From Ignavibacteria bacterium (GTDB taxonomy: Bacteria; Bacteroidota; Ignavibacteria; Tepidaquicellales; Tepidaquicellaceae): DNA of 64,000 nucleotides. A program made the position numbers and the translations under genes. The stretch is taken from the NCBI GenBank assembly GCA_019187405.1, contig JABAQZ010000002.1, positions 1 to 64,000 on the forward strand. Reading direction: 5' to 3'. Of the stretch, positions 45,030-54,431 are shown in pieces. Under the pieces are notes generated by a model. The model was given only the letters and a program-made list of their open reading frames with translations, searched no databases and was not told the DNA's origin. Within the stretch, counting starts at the first letter, position 1. The number at the start of each line of letters is the position of its first letter.

Positions 45030-45934
45030 TATTCGGGAATCTTTTCGCCTGAGAGATATTTCATCTTATCGTATTCCCTTTTCAAAAAATTTAGCACAGC
45101 TGATTTATTTTTGTTTACAATTTTTCTCCCGTCAATTTCGTAAACCGGAGTCAGCTCCCCCATTGTTCCGGATGTAAATACTTCATCGGCATTGTAAAAT
45201 TCAGACAATGAAATATCCCTCACGACAGTTTTTAGACCGAGGGATTCTGCAATGTCCAGCACGATTCCTCTGGTAATTCCCGGCAGACATGACAGAGCAT
45301 CGGGGGTGAAAAGAATTCCATCTTTTACCATAAATAAATTTGTTGCATTCGTTTCAGCTACAAAGCCTCTTTCATCGAGCATTAATGCGTCATCTGCTCC
45401 AAATTCATTTGCCTGAATTTTAGCAAGAATGTTATTTAACAAATTATTGTGATGTATCTTTGAATCGAGAAATGAAGGAGAATTTCTTCTGATATGTGAA
45501 GTTACAAGTTTCACTCCTCTATTGTTATCATAAACCGGGTTTTTCCATTCCGCAAGTACGATTAAGCAGCTGCCTTTTGTATTTAACCTCGGGTCCATAC
45601 CGGAGGTAATTTTTTCACCTCTTGTTAATGTGAGTCTGATATGAACACCGTCTCTCATTTTATTCACCTTTAATGTTTTAAATACAGAGGCACGGATATA
45701 GTTAAAATCGGGTATATCAGCGAAAGCAAGCGTTGATGCCGATTCCCGCAATCTGTTTACATGTTTGTCAAAGCAGAAAATATTTCCCCGATAGACTCTC
45801 AAACCTTCCCAGACGGCATCTCCGCCCTGCACCGAGCTGTCAAATACAGAAACTTTTGCATCTTCTCTTTTATACAGCTTACCGCCGATGAATATTTTTA
45901 TTTTTGAATTTCTTTTGTCAAATTTCTGCAGCAT
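45026..45934 (-). CDS. PLP-dependent class IV aminotransferase (BCAT/DAAT-like)
   Basis: 302 residues of fold-type IV. The PLP Lys is in 'FLDSKIHHNNLLNNILA' (near 160). 'FDSSVQGGDAVWEGLRVYRG' at the N-terminus and 'GFVAETNATNLFMVKDG' with 'LPGITRGIVLDIAESLGL' later match branched-chain/D-amino-acid aminotransferases. The 'SGTMGELTPVYEIDGR' segment is typical of the IlvE side. It may transaminate branched-chain or another amino acid. It follows the sulfotransferase-like gene by about 95 bases on the same strand. Confidence 0.9.
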   Translation of the reverse strand: MLQKFDKRNSKIKIFIGGKLYKREDAKVSVFDSSVQGGDAVWEGLRVYRGNIFCFDKHVNRLRESASTLAFADIPDFNYIRASVFKTLKVNKMRDGVHIRLTLTRGEKITSGMDPRLNTKGSCLIVLAEWKNPVYDNNRGVKLVTSHIRRNSPSFLDSKIHHNNLLNNILAKIQANEFGADDALMLDERGFVAETNATNLFMVKDGILFTPDALSCLPGITRGIVLDIAESLGLKTVVRDISLSEFYNADEVFTSGTMGELTPVYEIDGRKIVNKNKSAVLNFLKREYDKMKYLSGEKIPEY

Positions 45935-46028
45935 TAATTTTTTAATTTGATTTTTTAAAATTATTAAACCTTAATCTATTTTGTTAATTCAAAAATCATT
46001 TCGTGATGTGTATTCACAAAAAACAATT

Positions 46029-46745
46029 TTATAATTTCAAAGATTTTTCATAAAGTTTTTCATAATATTGCCGGCATTCATTATAAAGTGAATAGAGATT
46101 TTCGGGAATTTCAGTTTCATCTTGTTTATGAATTCCAAATCCGGTTGATTTGTGAACATTTTCATACCAATACTTAGCCCAGACTCCGTCTTCTTTTTTT
46201 GGACCGGCATTCCATGAGAGCATTTTCTTGTCAAAACTAATTCCGAGATTATCACAAAGTTTTGTTAACATACGTTCGGGATTTTTTAATATTTCACCTG
46301 AATCAATAATTAGTGGATTCAAATTCATCGAAATCAGGTTTTGATAAATCTCAAATTGTTTTTTAATTCCGATATCGTGAATCGAAAATTCGGGTATTAC
46401 TTTACGAAATGATGCAATTATTTGTTTTGGATTTCTGATAAGAATTAAGTTTACAACATCCTTTAAAAATGAATCATCAATCATAATGAGATGATGAGCC
46501 ATTTGTTTGAAAAAGACAACTTCATCCTGATACTCGGCGAGAATTACATTGCGAATAACAGACATGCCGTCATTATCCATGCTTTTTAATACTTCATCTT
46601 TACCCGGATGATCTGCACCGGTTACAGCAAGGTAATGAGCATAAAGAGGTTCGTCAAAAACTCTTGTATCATTGCGCTGTGCAAAAGAATACATCAAAGC
46701 TGTCGAAATATTTCTCGGACCTGACCAAAGACAGATTCTTTTCAT
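46029..46745 (-). CDS. Sulfotransferase-like P-loop protein
   Basis: About 238 residues from ATG 46745 (MKRICLWSGPRN); the longer frame to 46772 adds nine residues. The 5'-phosphosulfate-type loop is SGPRNISTALMYSF and the 3'-phosphate-type motif 'LILIRNPKQIIASF' follows near 120. 'DEPLYAHYLAVTGADHPGK' is characteristic of a subgroup that I recall also occurs as the N-terminal part of plant branched-chain-aminotransferase-like proteins. True PAPS use is not shown. The gene precedes an aminotransferase of the matching class on the same strand. Confidence 0.82.
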   Translation of the reverse strand: MKRICLWSGPRNISTALMYSFAQRNDTRVFDEPLYAHYLAVTGADHPGKDEVLKSMDNDGMSVIRNVILAEYQDEVVFFKQMAHHLIMIDDSFLKDVVNLILIRNPKQIIASFRKVIPEFSIHDIGIKKQFEIYQNLISMNLNPLIIDSGEILKNPERMLTKLCDNLGISFDKKMLSWNAGPKKEDGVWAKYWYENVHKSTGFGIHKQDETEIPENLYSLYNECRQYYEKLYEKSLKL

Positions 46746-47248
46746 GATAATTTTTTTTTGCAAATATAACATTTTGCATTTACTAATTTTAATGTAATTT
46801 GTTTTCTTACTAAACTTGTTAAACCACGTTCATCCAATGCAATCTGAAGTTGTAATATTAAAAAAAAGTTTTTTGACATATAAATTATTTGAAAACATAT
46901 TTATTCTGTATATACCAACTTCCAACACTCCCCTTGCAAAGGCGATATTAAGGAAGGGTTGCTTGAAGATTAGAGATATTTTGTTGACAATCATTTCTTA
47001 AAAAAATTTTTATTGAATTGAATAAAAATAATTTGAAACCAATGTTATTAAACAACAAATTAAGAAAAAAAATATTTCAGATTTTTTTTAAGAAAAATTA
47101 TATCTGTTTTTATCAAATAAAAACCATAGATTCTTAAGAATTAAAAAAATTTTTTATGATTTTTATCATATTTTGAATTAAGATTTATCCTATTATGAAA
47201 CTGGAGATTTAAGTAATTTTAAACAGTTCACACAATAAAAATTTTATT
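46746..47248. other. AT-rich divergent control region before nifJ
   Basis: About 500 bases between the sulfotransferase-like gene and nifJ. It contains a 61-codon open frame (46816-47001, +) that I do not believe is a gene. Small palindromes are present: ATTCTTAAGAAT near 47130 and ATGAT-TTTT-ATCAT near 47155. These could be operator-like or chance in AT-rich DNA. Presumably it holds the promoter for the nifJ-nuo run. Confidence 0.45.
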
Positions 47249-50200
47249 ATGATAAGGAAAAAAGTTACCATAGACGGGAATGAAGCTGCAGCAATTATTG
47301 CTCACAAGACAAATGAAGTTATAGCAATCTATCCTATTACTCCATCATCGCCAATGGGGGAGCTTTCAGATACATGGTCATCACTTGGACAGAAAAATAT
47401 ATGGGACAATGTTCCCACAGTAATAGAAATGCAGAGTGAAGGAGGCGCAGCCGGTGCAGTTCACGGAGCGCTTCAAAGCGGATCGCTAACTACTACATTC
47501 ACGGCATCACAGGGTTTGCTTTTAATGATACCGAATATGTACAAAATTGCCGGCGAGTTAACATCAACTGTATTTCATGTAACGGCAAGGTCTTTATCAG
47601 CACAAGCTCTTTCAATATTTGGAGATCATTCTGATGTAATGGCGACGAGGCAGACAGGATTTGCAATGCTGTGCTCAAATTCCGTTCAGGAAGTGATGGA
47701 CTTTGCATTAATATCACAAAAGGCGACGCTTGAAAGCAGAATTCCGTTCATGCATTTCTTTGATGGATTCAGAACATCACATGAAGTTATGAAAATTGAA
47801 AGCATACCTGAGGAAGTAATTAAAGCAATGATAGATCCTGAATTTGTAAAACAACATAGAAAGCGTGCCTTAACTCCAGATAATCCATTTATAAGGGGAA
47901 CTGCGCAAAATCCTGACGTTTATTTTCAAGGCAGGGAGACTGTTAACAAGTATTACAATGCCTGTCCGGGGATAACACAAAATGCAATGGACAAGCTGCA
48001 TGAATTTACCGGCAGAAAGTATAGTCTCTTTGATTACTATGGAGATCCGGAAGCCGAAAGGGTCATCGTAATGATGGGTTCAGGCTCGGAAACAGTCGAA
48101 GAGACAATTGATTATCTAAAAAATAACTTTAATGAAAAAACAGGATTGATTAAAGTAAGACTTTACAGACCATTTTCGACGGAGCATTTTATTAATAAAA
48201 TTCCAAAGACTGTAAAAAGCATCGCTGTTCTTGACAGAACAAAAGAGCCGGGAAGTCTTGGTGAACCGCTATATCTTGATGTAGTAACGGCTGTTTATGA
48301 ATCAATAGAAAGGAAGAAACTTGCGCTTAATCAATTTCCAAAAATAATCGGAGGCAGATACGGTCTTTCTTCAAAGGAATTTACTCCGGCTATGGTTAAA
48401 TCAATATTTGACGAATTAAAAAAGAATGAACCTAAAAATCATTTTACAATCGGAATAAATGATGACGTAACTTACACAAGTTTAGATTTTGACAAATCAT
48501 TTGAAATTAAGCATGAGGCTCAGACAAACTGTATGTTTTACGGACTTGGTTCTGACGGAACAGTAGGAGCAAACAAGAATTCAATTAAAATTATTGGAGA
48601 AGAGACGGATAATTTTGCACAGGGATATTTTGTCTATGATTCCAAGAAATCCGGTTCTACAACAGTATCACATTTACGCTTTGGCAAGAAACCGATAAAA
48701 TCCATTTATCTGATTCAGACAGCCGATTTTGTTGCATGTCATCAGTTTACGCTTCTTGAAAAATTTGACATGCTGAAGAACATAAAGAAAGGCGGAATAT
48801 TTCTTTTAAACAGTCCATACGGCAAGGATGAAATTTTTTCAAAGCTTCCTGAAAAAACCGGAAGACAGATCAAAGAAAAAGAATTAAATTTTTATGTCAT
48901 CGATGCTTACTCAGTGGGTAAGCAGACAGGAATGGGTTCAAAACTAAATACGATTATGCAGACTTGTTTTTTTGCAATTTCTGGAATCATGCCGCAAGAT
49001 GAAGCAATTGGTCATATAAAAAATTATATAAAGAAGACATACAGTTCAAAAGGCGAAGAAGTAGTTGCAAAAAATTTTCTTGCCGTTGACAAGGCAATAG
49101 AAAATTTGCATAAAGTTGACATCGAGAAAGCTATACTTGGAAATATACAGTTGCCTCCGGTTGTCTCACCAAAAGCTCCGGAATATGTTAGGACTACATT
49201 GTCAAAAATAATCGAAGGACTTGGCGATGAAGTTTCCGTAAGTCAGATGCCTGTTGACGGTACATTTCCATCGGCAACAGCCCAATGGGAAAAGAGAAAC
49301 ATTGCGCTTGAAGTTCCTGTCTGGGATCCTGACGTATGCATACAATGCGGAAAGTGTGCAATAATCTGTCCTCACGCTTCGATAAGAATAAAAGCTTATG
49401 ATGAAGATTTAATAAAGACTGCGCCGCCGAGTTTCAAATGGATGAGAGCAAAAGGAAAAGAGTTTGACGAAAAGACGGCATACACGATACAAGTTGCGGT
49501 GGAAGACTGCACAGGATGTTCTCTTTGTTATGAAATTTGTCCAGCGAAAAATAAGAAGGAAGTAAAGTTAAAAGCTCTTAACATGGCTGCTCAGGCGTCA
49601 TTAAGAAAAAAGGAAAGAGAAAACTGGGATTACTTTTTGAGCTTACCGGAAGTTGACAGAAGAAATGCACATGTCAGCACGGTAAAAGGCAGCCAGCTGC
49701 TTCAGCCGTTGTTTGAATTTTCCGGCGCTTGCTCGGGATGCGGCGAGACGCCTTATATAAAACTTGTTTCACAGTTATTTGGTGACAGGGCAATAATAGC
49801 AAATGCGACAGGATGTTCATCAATTTACGGTGGTAATTTACCTACAACGCCGTGGGCGGTAAATAAAGAAAACCGCGGACCTGCATGGTCAAATTCTTTA
49901 TTCGAAGACAATTCCGAGTTCGGACTTGGGATGAGATTATCAATTGACAAACACAGGGAAAATGCCGCAGAGCTTTTGAAAAAACTTTCGACTGAACTTG
50001 GTGAAAAATTTGTCATAGAAATTATAAATGCCGATCAGTCGGATGAAGCGGGCATTTATGAACAAAGAGAAAGAGTACGAATTTTAAAAGAAAAGCTTTT
50101 GGATATAAAAAATGAAAATTCAAATTTACTTCTGACGATAGCCGATTATCTTGTAAAAAAATCAGTTTGGATTATCGGCGGTGACGGCTGGGCTTATGAT

Positions 50201-50818
50201 ATTGGTTTTGGCGGACTCGATCACGTGATAGCATCAGGCAAGAACGTCAACATACTGGTACTTGATACGGAGGTTTATTCAAATACGGGTGGTCAAATGT
50301 CAAAGGCAACCGGACTCGGCGCTGTAGCAAAATTTGCATCTTCGGGAAAGTCCACATCAAAAAAAGATCTTGGATTAATGGCAATCAATTACGGAAATGT
50401 TTATGTAGCAAAAGTGGCAATGGGAGCAAACGACACACAGACATTAAGAGCATTTCTCGAAGCAGAATCTTATGACGGACCTTCATTAATCATTGCATAT
50501 TCTCACTGCATAGCACATGGAATTAACATGGCAAAAGCAATTGACAATCAGAAAGCAGCAGTAGACAGCGCATATTGGATATTATACAGATTTGATCCTC
50601 GGAATTTAGAAAAAGGATTAAATCCGCTCAAATTGGATTCAGGTGCGGCTAAGATTAAATTCAAGGACTATGCATATAAAGAAAACCGTTATAAGATGTT
50701 GAAAATGCTGATGCCGGAACATGCATCCGAGCTAATGAAGAAAGCTCAGGAAGCAGTTAATGAGCAATGGAAAAAATATGAACAGCTTGCAAAAGAAAAC
50801 GGAAAGAGTTCGGATTAA
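47249..50818 (+). CDS. nifJ: Pyruvate:ferredoxin (flavodoxin) oxidoreductase
   Basis: A single-chain 1189-residue POR. The domain order is alpha-like (EVIAIYPITPSSPMGEL), gamma-like (about 430-620), the two-cluster ferredoxin insert CIQCGKCAIICP (near 696) and CTGCSLCYEICP (near 754), and the beta/TPP domain with 'CSGCGETPYIKLVSQLFG' and 'IIGGDGWAYDIGFGGLDHV'. A late Cys in 'YSHCIAHGI' completes the proximal cluster set. It converts pyruvate and CoA to acetyl-CoA and CO2 with reduced ferredoxin, reversibly. Located 48 bases before the DHOD-like gene and upstream of nuoA. Confidence 0.98.
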   Translation: MIRKKVTIDGNEAAAIIAHKTNEVIAIYPITPSSPMGELSDTWSSLGQKNIWDNVPTVIEMQSEGGAAGAVHGALQSGSLTTTFTASQGLLLMIPNMYKIAGELTSTVFHVTARSLSAQALSIFGDHSDVMATRQTGFAMLCSNSVQEVMDFALISQKATLESRIPFMHFFDGFRTSHEVMKIESIPEEVIKAMIDPEFVKQHRKRALTPDNPFIRGTAQNPDVYFQGRETVNKYYNACPGITQNAMDKLHEFTGRKYSLFDYYGDPEAERVIVMMGSGSETVEETIDYLKNNFNEKTGLIKVRLYRPFSTEHFINKIPKTVKSIAVLDRTKEPGSLGEPLYLDVVTAVYESIERKKLALNQFPKIIGGRYGLSSKEFTPAMVKSIFDELKKNEPKNHFTIGINDDVTYTSLDFDKSFEIKHEAQTNCMFYGLGSDGTVGANKNSIKIIGEETDNFAQGYFVYDSKKSGSTTVSHLRFGKKPIKSIYLIQTADFVACHQFTLLEKFDMLKNIKKGGIFLLNSPYGKDEIFSKLPEKTGRQIKEKELNFYVIDAYSVGKQTGMGSKLNTIMQTCFFAISGIMPQDEAIGHIKNYIKKTYSSKGEEVVAKNFLAVDKAIENLHKVDIEKAILGNIQLPPVVSPKAPEYVRTTLSKIIEGLGDEVSVSQMPVDGTFPSATAQWEKRNIALEVPVWDPDVCIQCGKCAIICPHASIRIKAYDEDLIKTAPPSFKWMRAKGKEFDEKTAYTIQVAVEDCTGCSLCYEICPAKNKKEVKLKALNMAAQASLRKKERENWDYFLSLPEVDRRNAHVSTVKGSQLLQPLFEFSGACSGCGETPYIKLVSQLFGDRAIIANATGCSSIYGGNLPTTPWAVNKENRGPAWSNSLFEDNSEFGLGMRLSIDKHRENAAELLKKLSTELGEKFVIEIINADQSDEAGIYEQRERVRILKEKLLDIKNENSNLLLTIADYLVKKSVWIIGGDGWAYDIGFGGLDHVIASGKNVNILVLDTEVYSNTGGQMSKATGLGAVAKFASSGKSTSKKDLGLMAINYGNVYVAKVAMGANDTQTLRAFLEAESYDGPSLIIAYSHCIAHGINMAKAIDNQKAAVDSAYWILYRFDPRNLEKGLNPLKLDSGAAKIKFKDYAYKENRYKMLKMLMPEHASELMKKAQEAVNEQWKKYEQLAKENGKSSD

Positions 50819-50866
50819 ATTAATTTTCAACTTAATTAGTTTTATTAATCAATAAACAATATTAAA

Positions 50867-51862
50867 ATGGATTTATCGACTAACTACATGGGGATAAGAT
50901 TAAAAAATCCCATTGTCCCTTCGGCATCTCCCCTATCAAAATCTGTTGATTCGGTTAAGAGACTCGAGGATGCCGGGGCTTCTGCAGTAGTTGTTTACTC
51001 TTTGTTTGAAGAGCAGATAACTCATGAATCAAACGAGCTCGATCATTATCTATCTTATGGAACCGAAAGTTATGCGGAATCTCTTTCATACTTTCCACAC
51101 ATTGAAGACTTTAATTACGGACCTGATGAATATCTTGAGCATATAAGAAAAATAAAAAAGTCAGTTGACATACCTATTTTCGGAAGTTTAAACGGATTTT
51201 CAAGCGGAGGATGGATGAAATATGCAAAGCTCATCGAAGAAGCCGGAGCTAACGGTTTAGAATTGAATGTATATTATATACCAACAGACATAGAGGCAGA
51301 CAGCAGTAAAGTCGAAGAGATTTATGTTAGAGATTTGATAGAAGTTAAGCAAAATCTTAATATACCTGTTGCCATGAAACTGAGTCCGTTTTTTTCATCA
51401 CTGCCAAATATAGCCAAGAGATTGGAGATTGCTGGAGCAGATGCGCTTGTATTATTCAACAGATTTTATCAGCCTGATTTTGATCTTAACAATCTTGAAG
51501 TAGTTCCTAATTTAGAATTGTCGAGCAACTGGGAAATGAGACTTCCGCTGAGATGGATTGCATTACTTTACGGAAAAATAAATACAAGTTTTGCGGCAAC
51601 TACCGGGATTCACACTCATCTTGACGTTTTAAAAATGCTGATGGCAGGAGCTGATGTCACGCAGTTATGTTCTGAACTTCTTCATAACGGCATAAAAAGA
51701 ATAACCGAGATAATAAGGAGTCTTGAAATCTGGATGCTTGAAAACGAATACAATTCCGTTCATCAGATGAAAGGCAGCATGAGTCAGAAATCGGTTGCCG
51801 ATCCATCGGCATTTGAAAGAGCAAATTATATGAAAGCGCTGAATACATATAAGCAAATGTGA
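50867..51862 (+). CDS. Dihydroorotate-dehydrogenase-like FMN protein
   Basis: A 331-residue TIM-barrel flavoprotein resembling DHOD/PreA ('[19 protein letters not shown]', 'LEEAG..' style repeats, '[20 protein letters not shown]'). The DHOD substrate motif 'NxSCPN' is replaced by LNVYYIPTD, so it is unlikely to be the true PyrD. Homologues annotated 'dihydroorotate dehydrogenase-like' commonly sit beside nifJ in other genomes, from memory. Position between nifJ and nuoA hints at a flavin redox role tied to ferredoxin metabolism, which is inference. Confidence 0.85.
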   Translation: MDLSTNYMGIRLKNPIVPSASPLSKSVDSVKRLEDAGASAVVVYSLFEEQITHESNELDHYLSYGTESYAESLSYFPHIEDFNYGPDEYLEHIRKIKKSVDIPIFGSLNGFSSGGWMKYAKLIEEAGANGLELNVYYIPTDIEADSSKVEEIYVRDLIEVKQNLNIPVAMKLSPFFSSLPNIAKRLEIAGADALVLFNRFYQPDFDLNNLEVVPNLELSSNWEMRLPLRWIALLYGKINTSFAATTGIHTHLDVLKMLMAGADVTQLCSELLHNGIKRITEIIRSLEIWMLENEYNSVHQMKGSMSQKSVADPSAFERANYMKALNTYKQM

Positions 51863-51960
51863 TAATTATTATAAAAATAAAAAGAGCGAAAGCAAATTAA
51901 CTTTAAAATAAATTTATCATTATCTATTTTTGAATAAACCTAATTGAACAAAATAATTAA

Positions 51961-52311
51961 TTGAATACCGAAGCTTTAATATTATTTTTCATAGTAGGAC
52001 TGGCAATGGTAGGCGGAGGTATTATCATTTCAACAATACTTGCTCCTAAGTCAAAAAATCCAGTCAAAGAAGAAACATACGAATGCGGAATTCCCACGCA
52101 AGGAGCTTCGTGGCTTCAGTATAAAATAGGATATTATTTATTCGCCATAATATTTTTAATTTTTGATGTAGAAATTATTTTCATGGTTCCGTGGGCGGTT
52201 GTAATGAAAGATTATGGATTTACGGCATTTGTTGAAATAATTATTTTTCTAATGATTGTAGCATTGGGTTTGATATATGCATATAAGAAGAAAGTTTTGA
52301 GGTGGGATTAA
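51961..52311 (+). CDS. nuoA: Complex I subunit A
   Basis: A 116-residue membrane subunit with three helices. The conserved loop '[20 protein letters not shown]' carries the Cys of the Q-site switch loop, followed by '[17 protein letters not shown]'. The start is TTG at 51961. It is first of an 11-gene run with spacing of 1-25 bases; the nuoB ATG is one base after its stop. Confidence 0.96.
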   Translation: MNTEALILFFIVGLAMVGGGIIISTILAPKSKNPVKEETYECGIPTQGASWLQYKIGYYLFAIIFLIFDVEIIFMVPWAVVMKDYGFTAFVEIIIFLMIVALGLIYAYKKKVLRWD

Positions 52312-52312
52312 A

Positions 52313-52849
52313 ATGGAAAATAAAATTCCAGATGATTTTCCGGGAACAGTAACTTCAACACCGGGCGGAAATATAGTAGTAACGACAATAGACGGTATAA
52401 TAAACTGGTCAAGAGCAAATTCGCTTTGGCCTTTAGTATTCGGTACGAGCTGCTGTGCAATTGAAATGATGGCGACAGGAGCATCAAGGCATGACTGGGC
52501 AAGATTCGGAACGGAAGTAGCACGAGCAACTCCGAGGCAGGCTGATTTGATAGTAATTGCAGGAACAATTGTAAATAAAATGGCTCCTGTATTAAAAAGA
52601 CTTTATGATCAGATGGCAGAGCCAAAGTATGTAATTGCAATGGGCGCTTGTGCAATTTCCGGAGGACCATTCTATTATAACTCCTATTCAGTAGTAAAAG
52701 GAGCAGATCATGTAATTCCCGTAGATGTATATGTGCCGGGGTGTCCCCCGCGACCGGAAGCTTTGCTTTACGGATTAATGCAGCTGCAGGAAAAAATAAA
52801 AACGGAATCAATTGTAAGACCGAGAGACCCCGAAGAGGATTATCGCTGA
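52313..52849 (+). CDS. nuoB: Complex I subunit B (N2 cluster)
   Basis: 178 residues. The tandem Cys of cluster N2 is in [12 protein letters not shown] (about 43-54), with the further ligands in '[16 protein letters not shown]' and '[15 protein letters not shown]' (from about 141). It passes electrons from the peripheral arm to quinone. One base separates it from both nuoA and nuoC. Confidence 0.97.
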   Translation: MENKIPDDFPGTVTSTPGGNIVVTTIDGIINWSRANSLWPLVFGTSCCAIEMMATGASRHDWARFGTEVARATPRQADLIVIAGTIVNKMAPVLKRLYDQMAEPKYVIAMGACAISGGPFYYNSYSVVKGADHVIPVDVYVPGCPPRPEALLYGLMQLQEKIKTESIVRPRDPEEDYR

Positions 52850-52850
52850 C

Positions 52851-53312
52851 ATGAATAATGAAGAATTAAAACAAAAAATAAATACATTAACGGATAAAGC
52901 TGAATTTTCAGAAGAAGGTTCGGAATTTTTAAATGTAATAATACCTCCGGAGGCTTTACACTCGCTTGCATCTTCACTGAAGTTTGATAACGATACAAAG
53001 TTTGATTTTTTATTCTGTCTTTCTGGTGTTGACTGGATAACACATCTGATGACGGTATATCATCTTACATCTACTGAATTAAAGCATACATTAGTTTTAA
53101 AAGTAAAGATACATGACAGGGAAAATCCCGAGGTTGATACTGTTTGCGACTTATGGAGAACGGCGGAGTTTCATGAAAGAGAAGTTTACGATTTATTCGG
53201 TATTAAATTCAGAAATCATCCGGATTTAAGAAGAATTTTGCTTGATGACGACTGGAAAGGATTTCCATTAAGAAAAGATTATAAAGATGAAGTAAACATT
53301 GTGGAGTTTTGA
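52851..53312 (+). CDS. nuoC: Complex I subunit C (30 kDa)
   Basis: 153 residues. The signature is 'VCDLWRTAEFHEREVYDLFG' followed by 'FRNHPDLRRILLDDDWKG'. This is a structural subunit of the Q module, here separate from NuoD (not a CD fusion). The TGA stop overlaps the nuoD ATG (TGATG). Confidence 0.95.
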   Translation: MNNEELKQKINTLTDKAEFSEEGSEFLNVIIPPEALHSLASSLKFDNDTKFDFLFCLSGVDWITHLMTVYHLTSTELKHTLVLKVKIHDRENPEVDTVCDLWRTAEFHEREVYDLFGIKFRNHPDLRRILLDDDWKGFPLRKDYKDEVNIVEF

Positions 53313-54427
53313 TGGAAGATTTATTGAATAAAGCAGAGACACAGGAATATTTCATAAATATGGGACCTCAGCATCCTTCGACACACGGGGTGTTGAGACT
53401 TATGCTTACTCTTGACGGTGAAATAATTAAAAAAGTCGAGCCGCATCTCGGATACATTCACCGCTCAATTGAAAAGATGAGTGAAAAAGATTCATATTAT
53501 CAAATGGTTCATCTCACTGACAGAATGGATTATCTGTCTTGTCACATAAATAATGAAGCTGTCTGTCTTGCTATAGAAAAGGGACTTCAGCTTGAAATTC
53601 CCGACAGAGTAAAATACATTAGAACAATAATTTCCGAATTAACACGCTTATCTTCTCATCAGCTTTGGTGGGGAGTGATGGGAATGGATTTAGGAGCCAT
53701 AACAACTTTTCTTTACGGATTCAGGGACAGAGAAATGATTACAGATATTTTTGAGGAAACATGCGGTGCGAGACTAACGATGAATTACAATGTTCCGGGA
53801 GGACTTATGTTTGACATTCACCCTAATTTTCAGAAAAGGACAAAAGATTTCATTAAGCATTTCAAAAAGAAACTTCCGGAATATGATGAACTGCTTTCAG
53901 GTAACATTATATTTACAGAAAGGACAAAGGATATTGGATATCTTTCAAAAGAAGATGCAATATCATACGGGGTTACAGGACCTTCGGGAAGAGGCTCGGG
54001 ATTTGCATGTGATGTAAGAAAGAGGATTCCTTACAGCGCTTATGACAAAGTTGAATTTAAAGAAATTATTTATACGGAAGGAGATTCGTTTGCCAGATAC
54101 AAAGTGCGCATGGATGAAATGAAAGAATCTTTGTATATAATAGAGCAGCTGATAGATAACATTCCCGAAGGAGATTTCAAAGCAAAAACCAAAGCCGTAA
54201 TAAAACTTCCGGATGGTGAATATTACCAGCGGGTCGAGACAGCAAGAGGAGAACTCGGAGTATATATTATCAGCGACAACAAAAAAAACCCATACAGGGT
54301 AAAATACAGATCACCCGGATTTTCGAATTTATCTGCGCTCGATACAATGGCGCGAGGCGGAAAAATAGCCGACCTTGTGGCAATGATGTCAACGCTTGAT
54401 TTGGTAATTCCGGATATTGACAGATAA
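53312..54427 (+). CDS. nuoD: Complex I subunit D (49 kDa)
   Basis: About 371 residues from ATG 53312, which overlaps the nuoC stop as TGATG; a TTG just before it (53309) also opens the frame. 'NMGPQHPSTHGVLRLML' holds the quinone-site His pair. 'LGYIHRSIEKM' and 'TDRMDYLSCHINNEAVCLA' match the hydrogenase-like fold without Ni ligands, and the C-terminal 'VIPDIDR' is canonical. It ends 4 bases before the preferred nuoH start. Confidence 0.96.
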   Translation: MEDLLNKAETQEYFINMGPQHPSTHGVLRLMLTLDGEIIKKVEPHLGYIHRSIEKMSEKDSYYQMVHLTDRMDYLSCHINNEAVCLAIEKGLQLEIPDRVKYIRTIISELTRLSSHQLWWGVMGMDLGAITTFLYGFRDREMITDIFEETCGARLTMNYNVPGGLMFDIHPNFQKRTKDFIKHFKKKLPEYDELLSGNIIFTERTKDIGYLSKEDAISYGVTGPSGRGSGFACDVRKRIPYSAYDKVEFKEIIYTEGDSFARYKVRMDEMKESLYIIEQLIDNIPEGDFKAKTKAVIKLPDGEYYQRVETARGELGVYIISDNKKNPYRVKYRSPGFSNLSALDTMARGGKIADLVAMMSTLDLVIPDIDR

Positions 54428-54431
54428 ACTT

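Noticed and set aside
46816-47001. 61-codon open frame before nifJ
   Set aside because: No family resemblance; it lies in a likely promoter region of a long operon.
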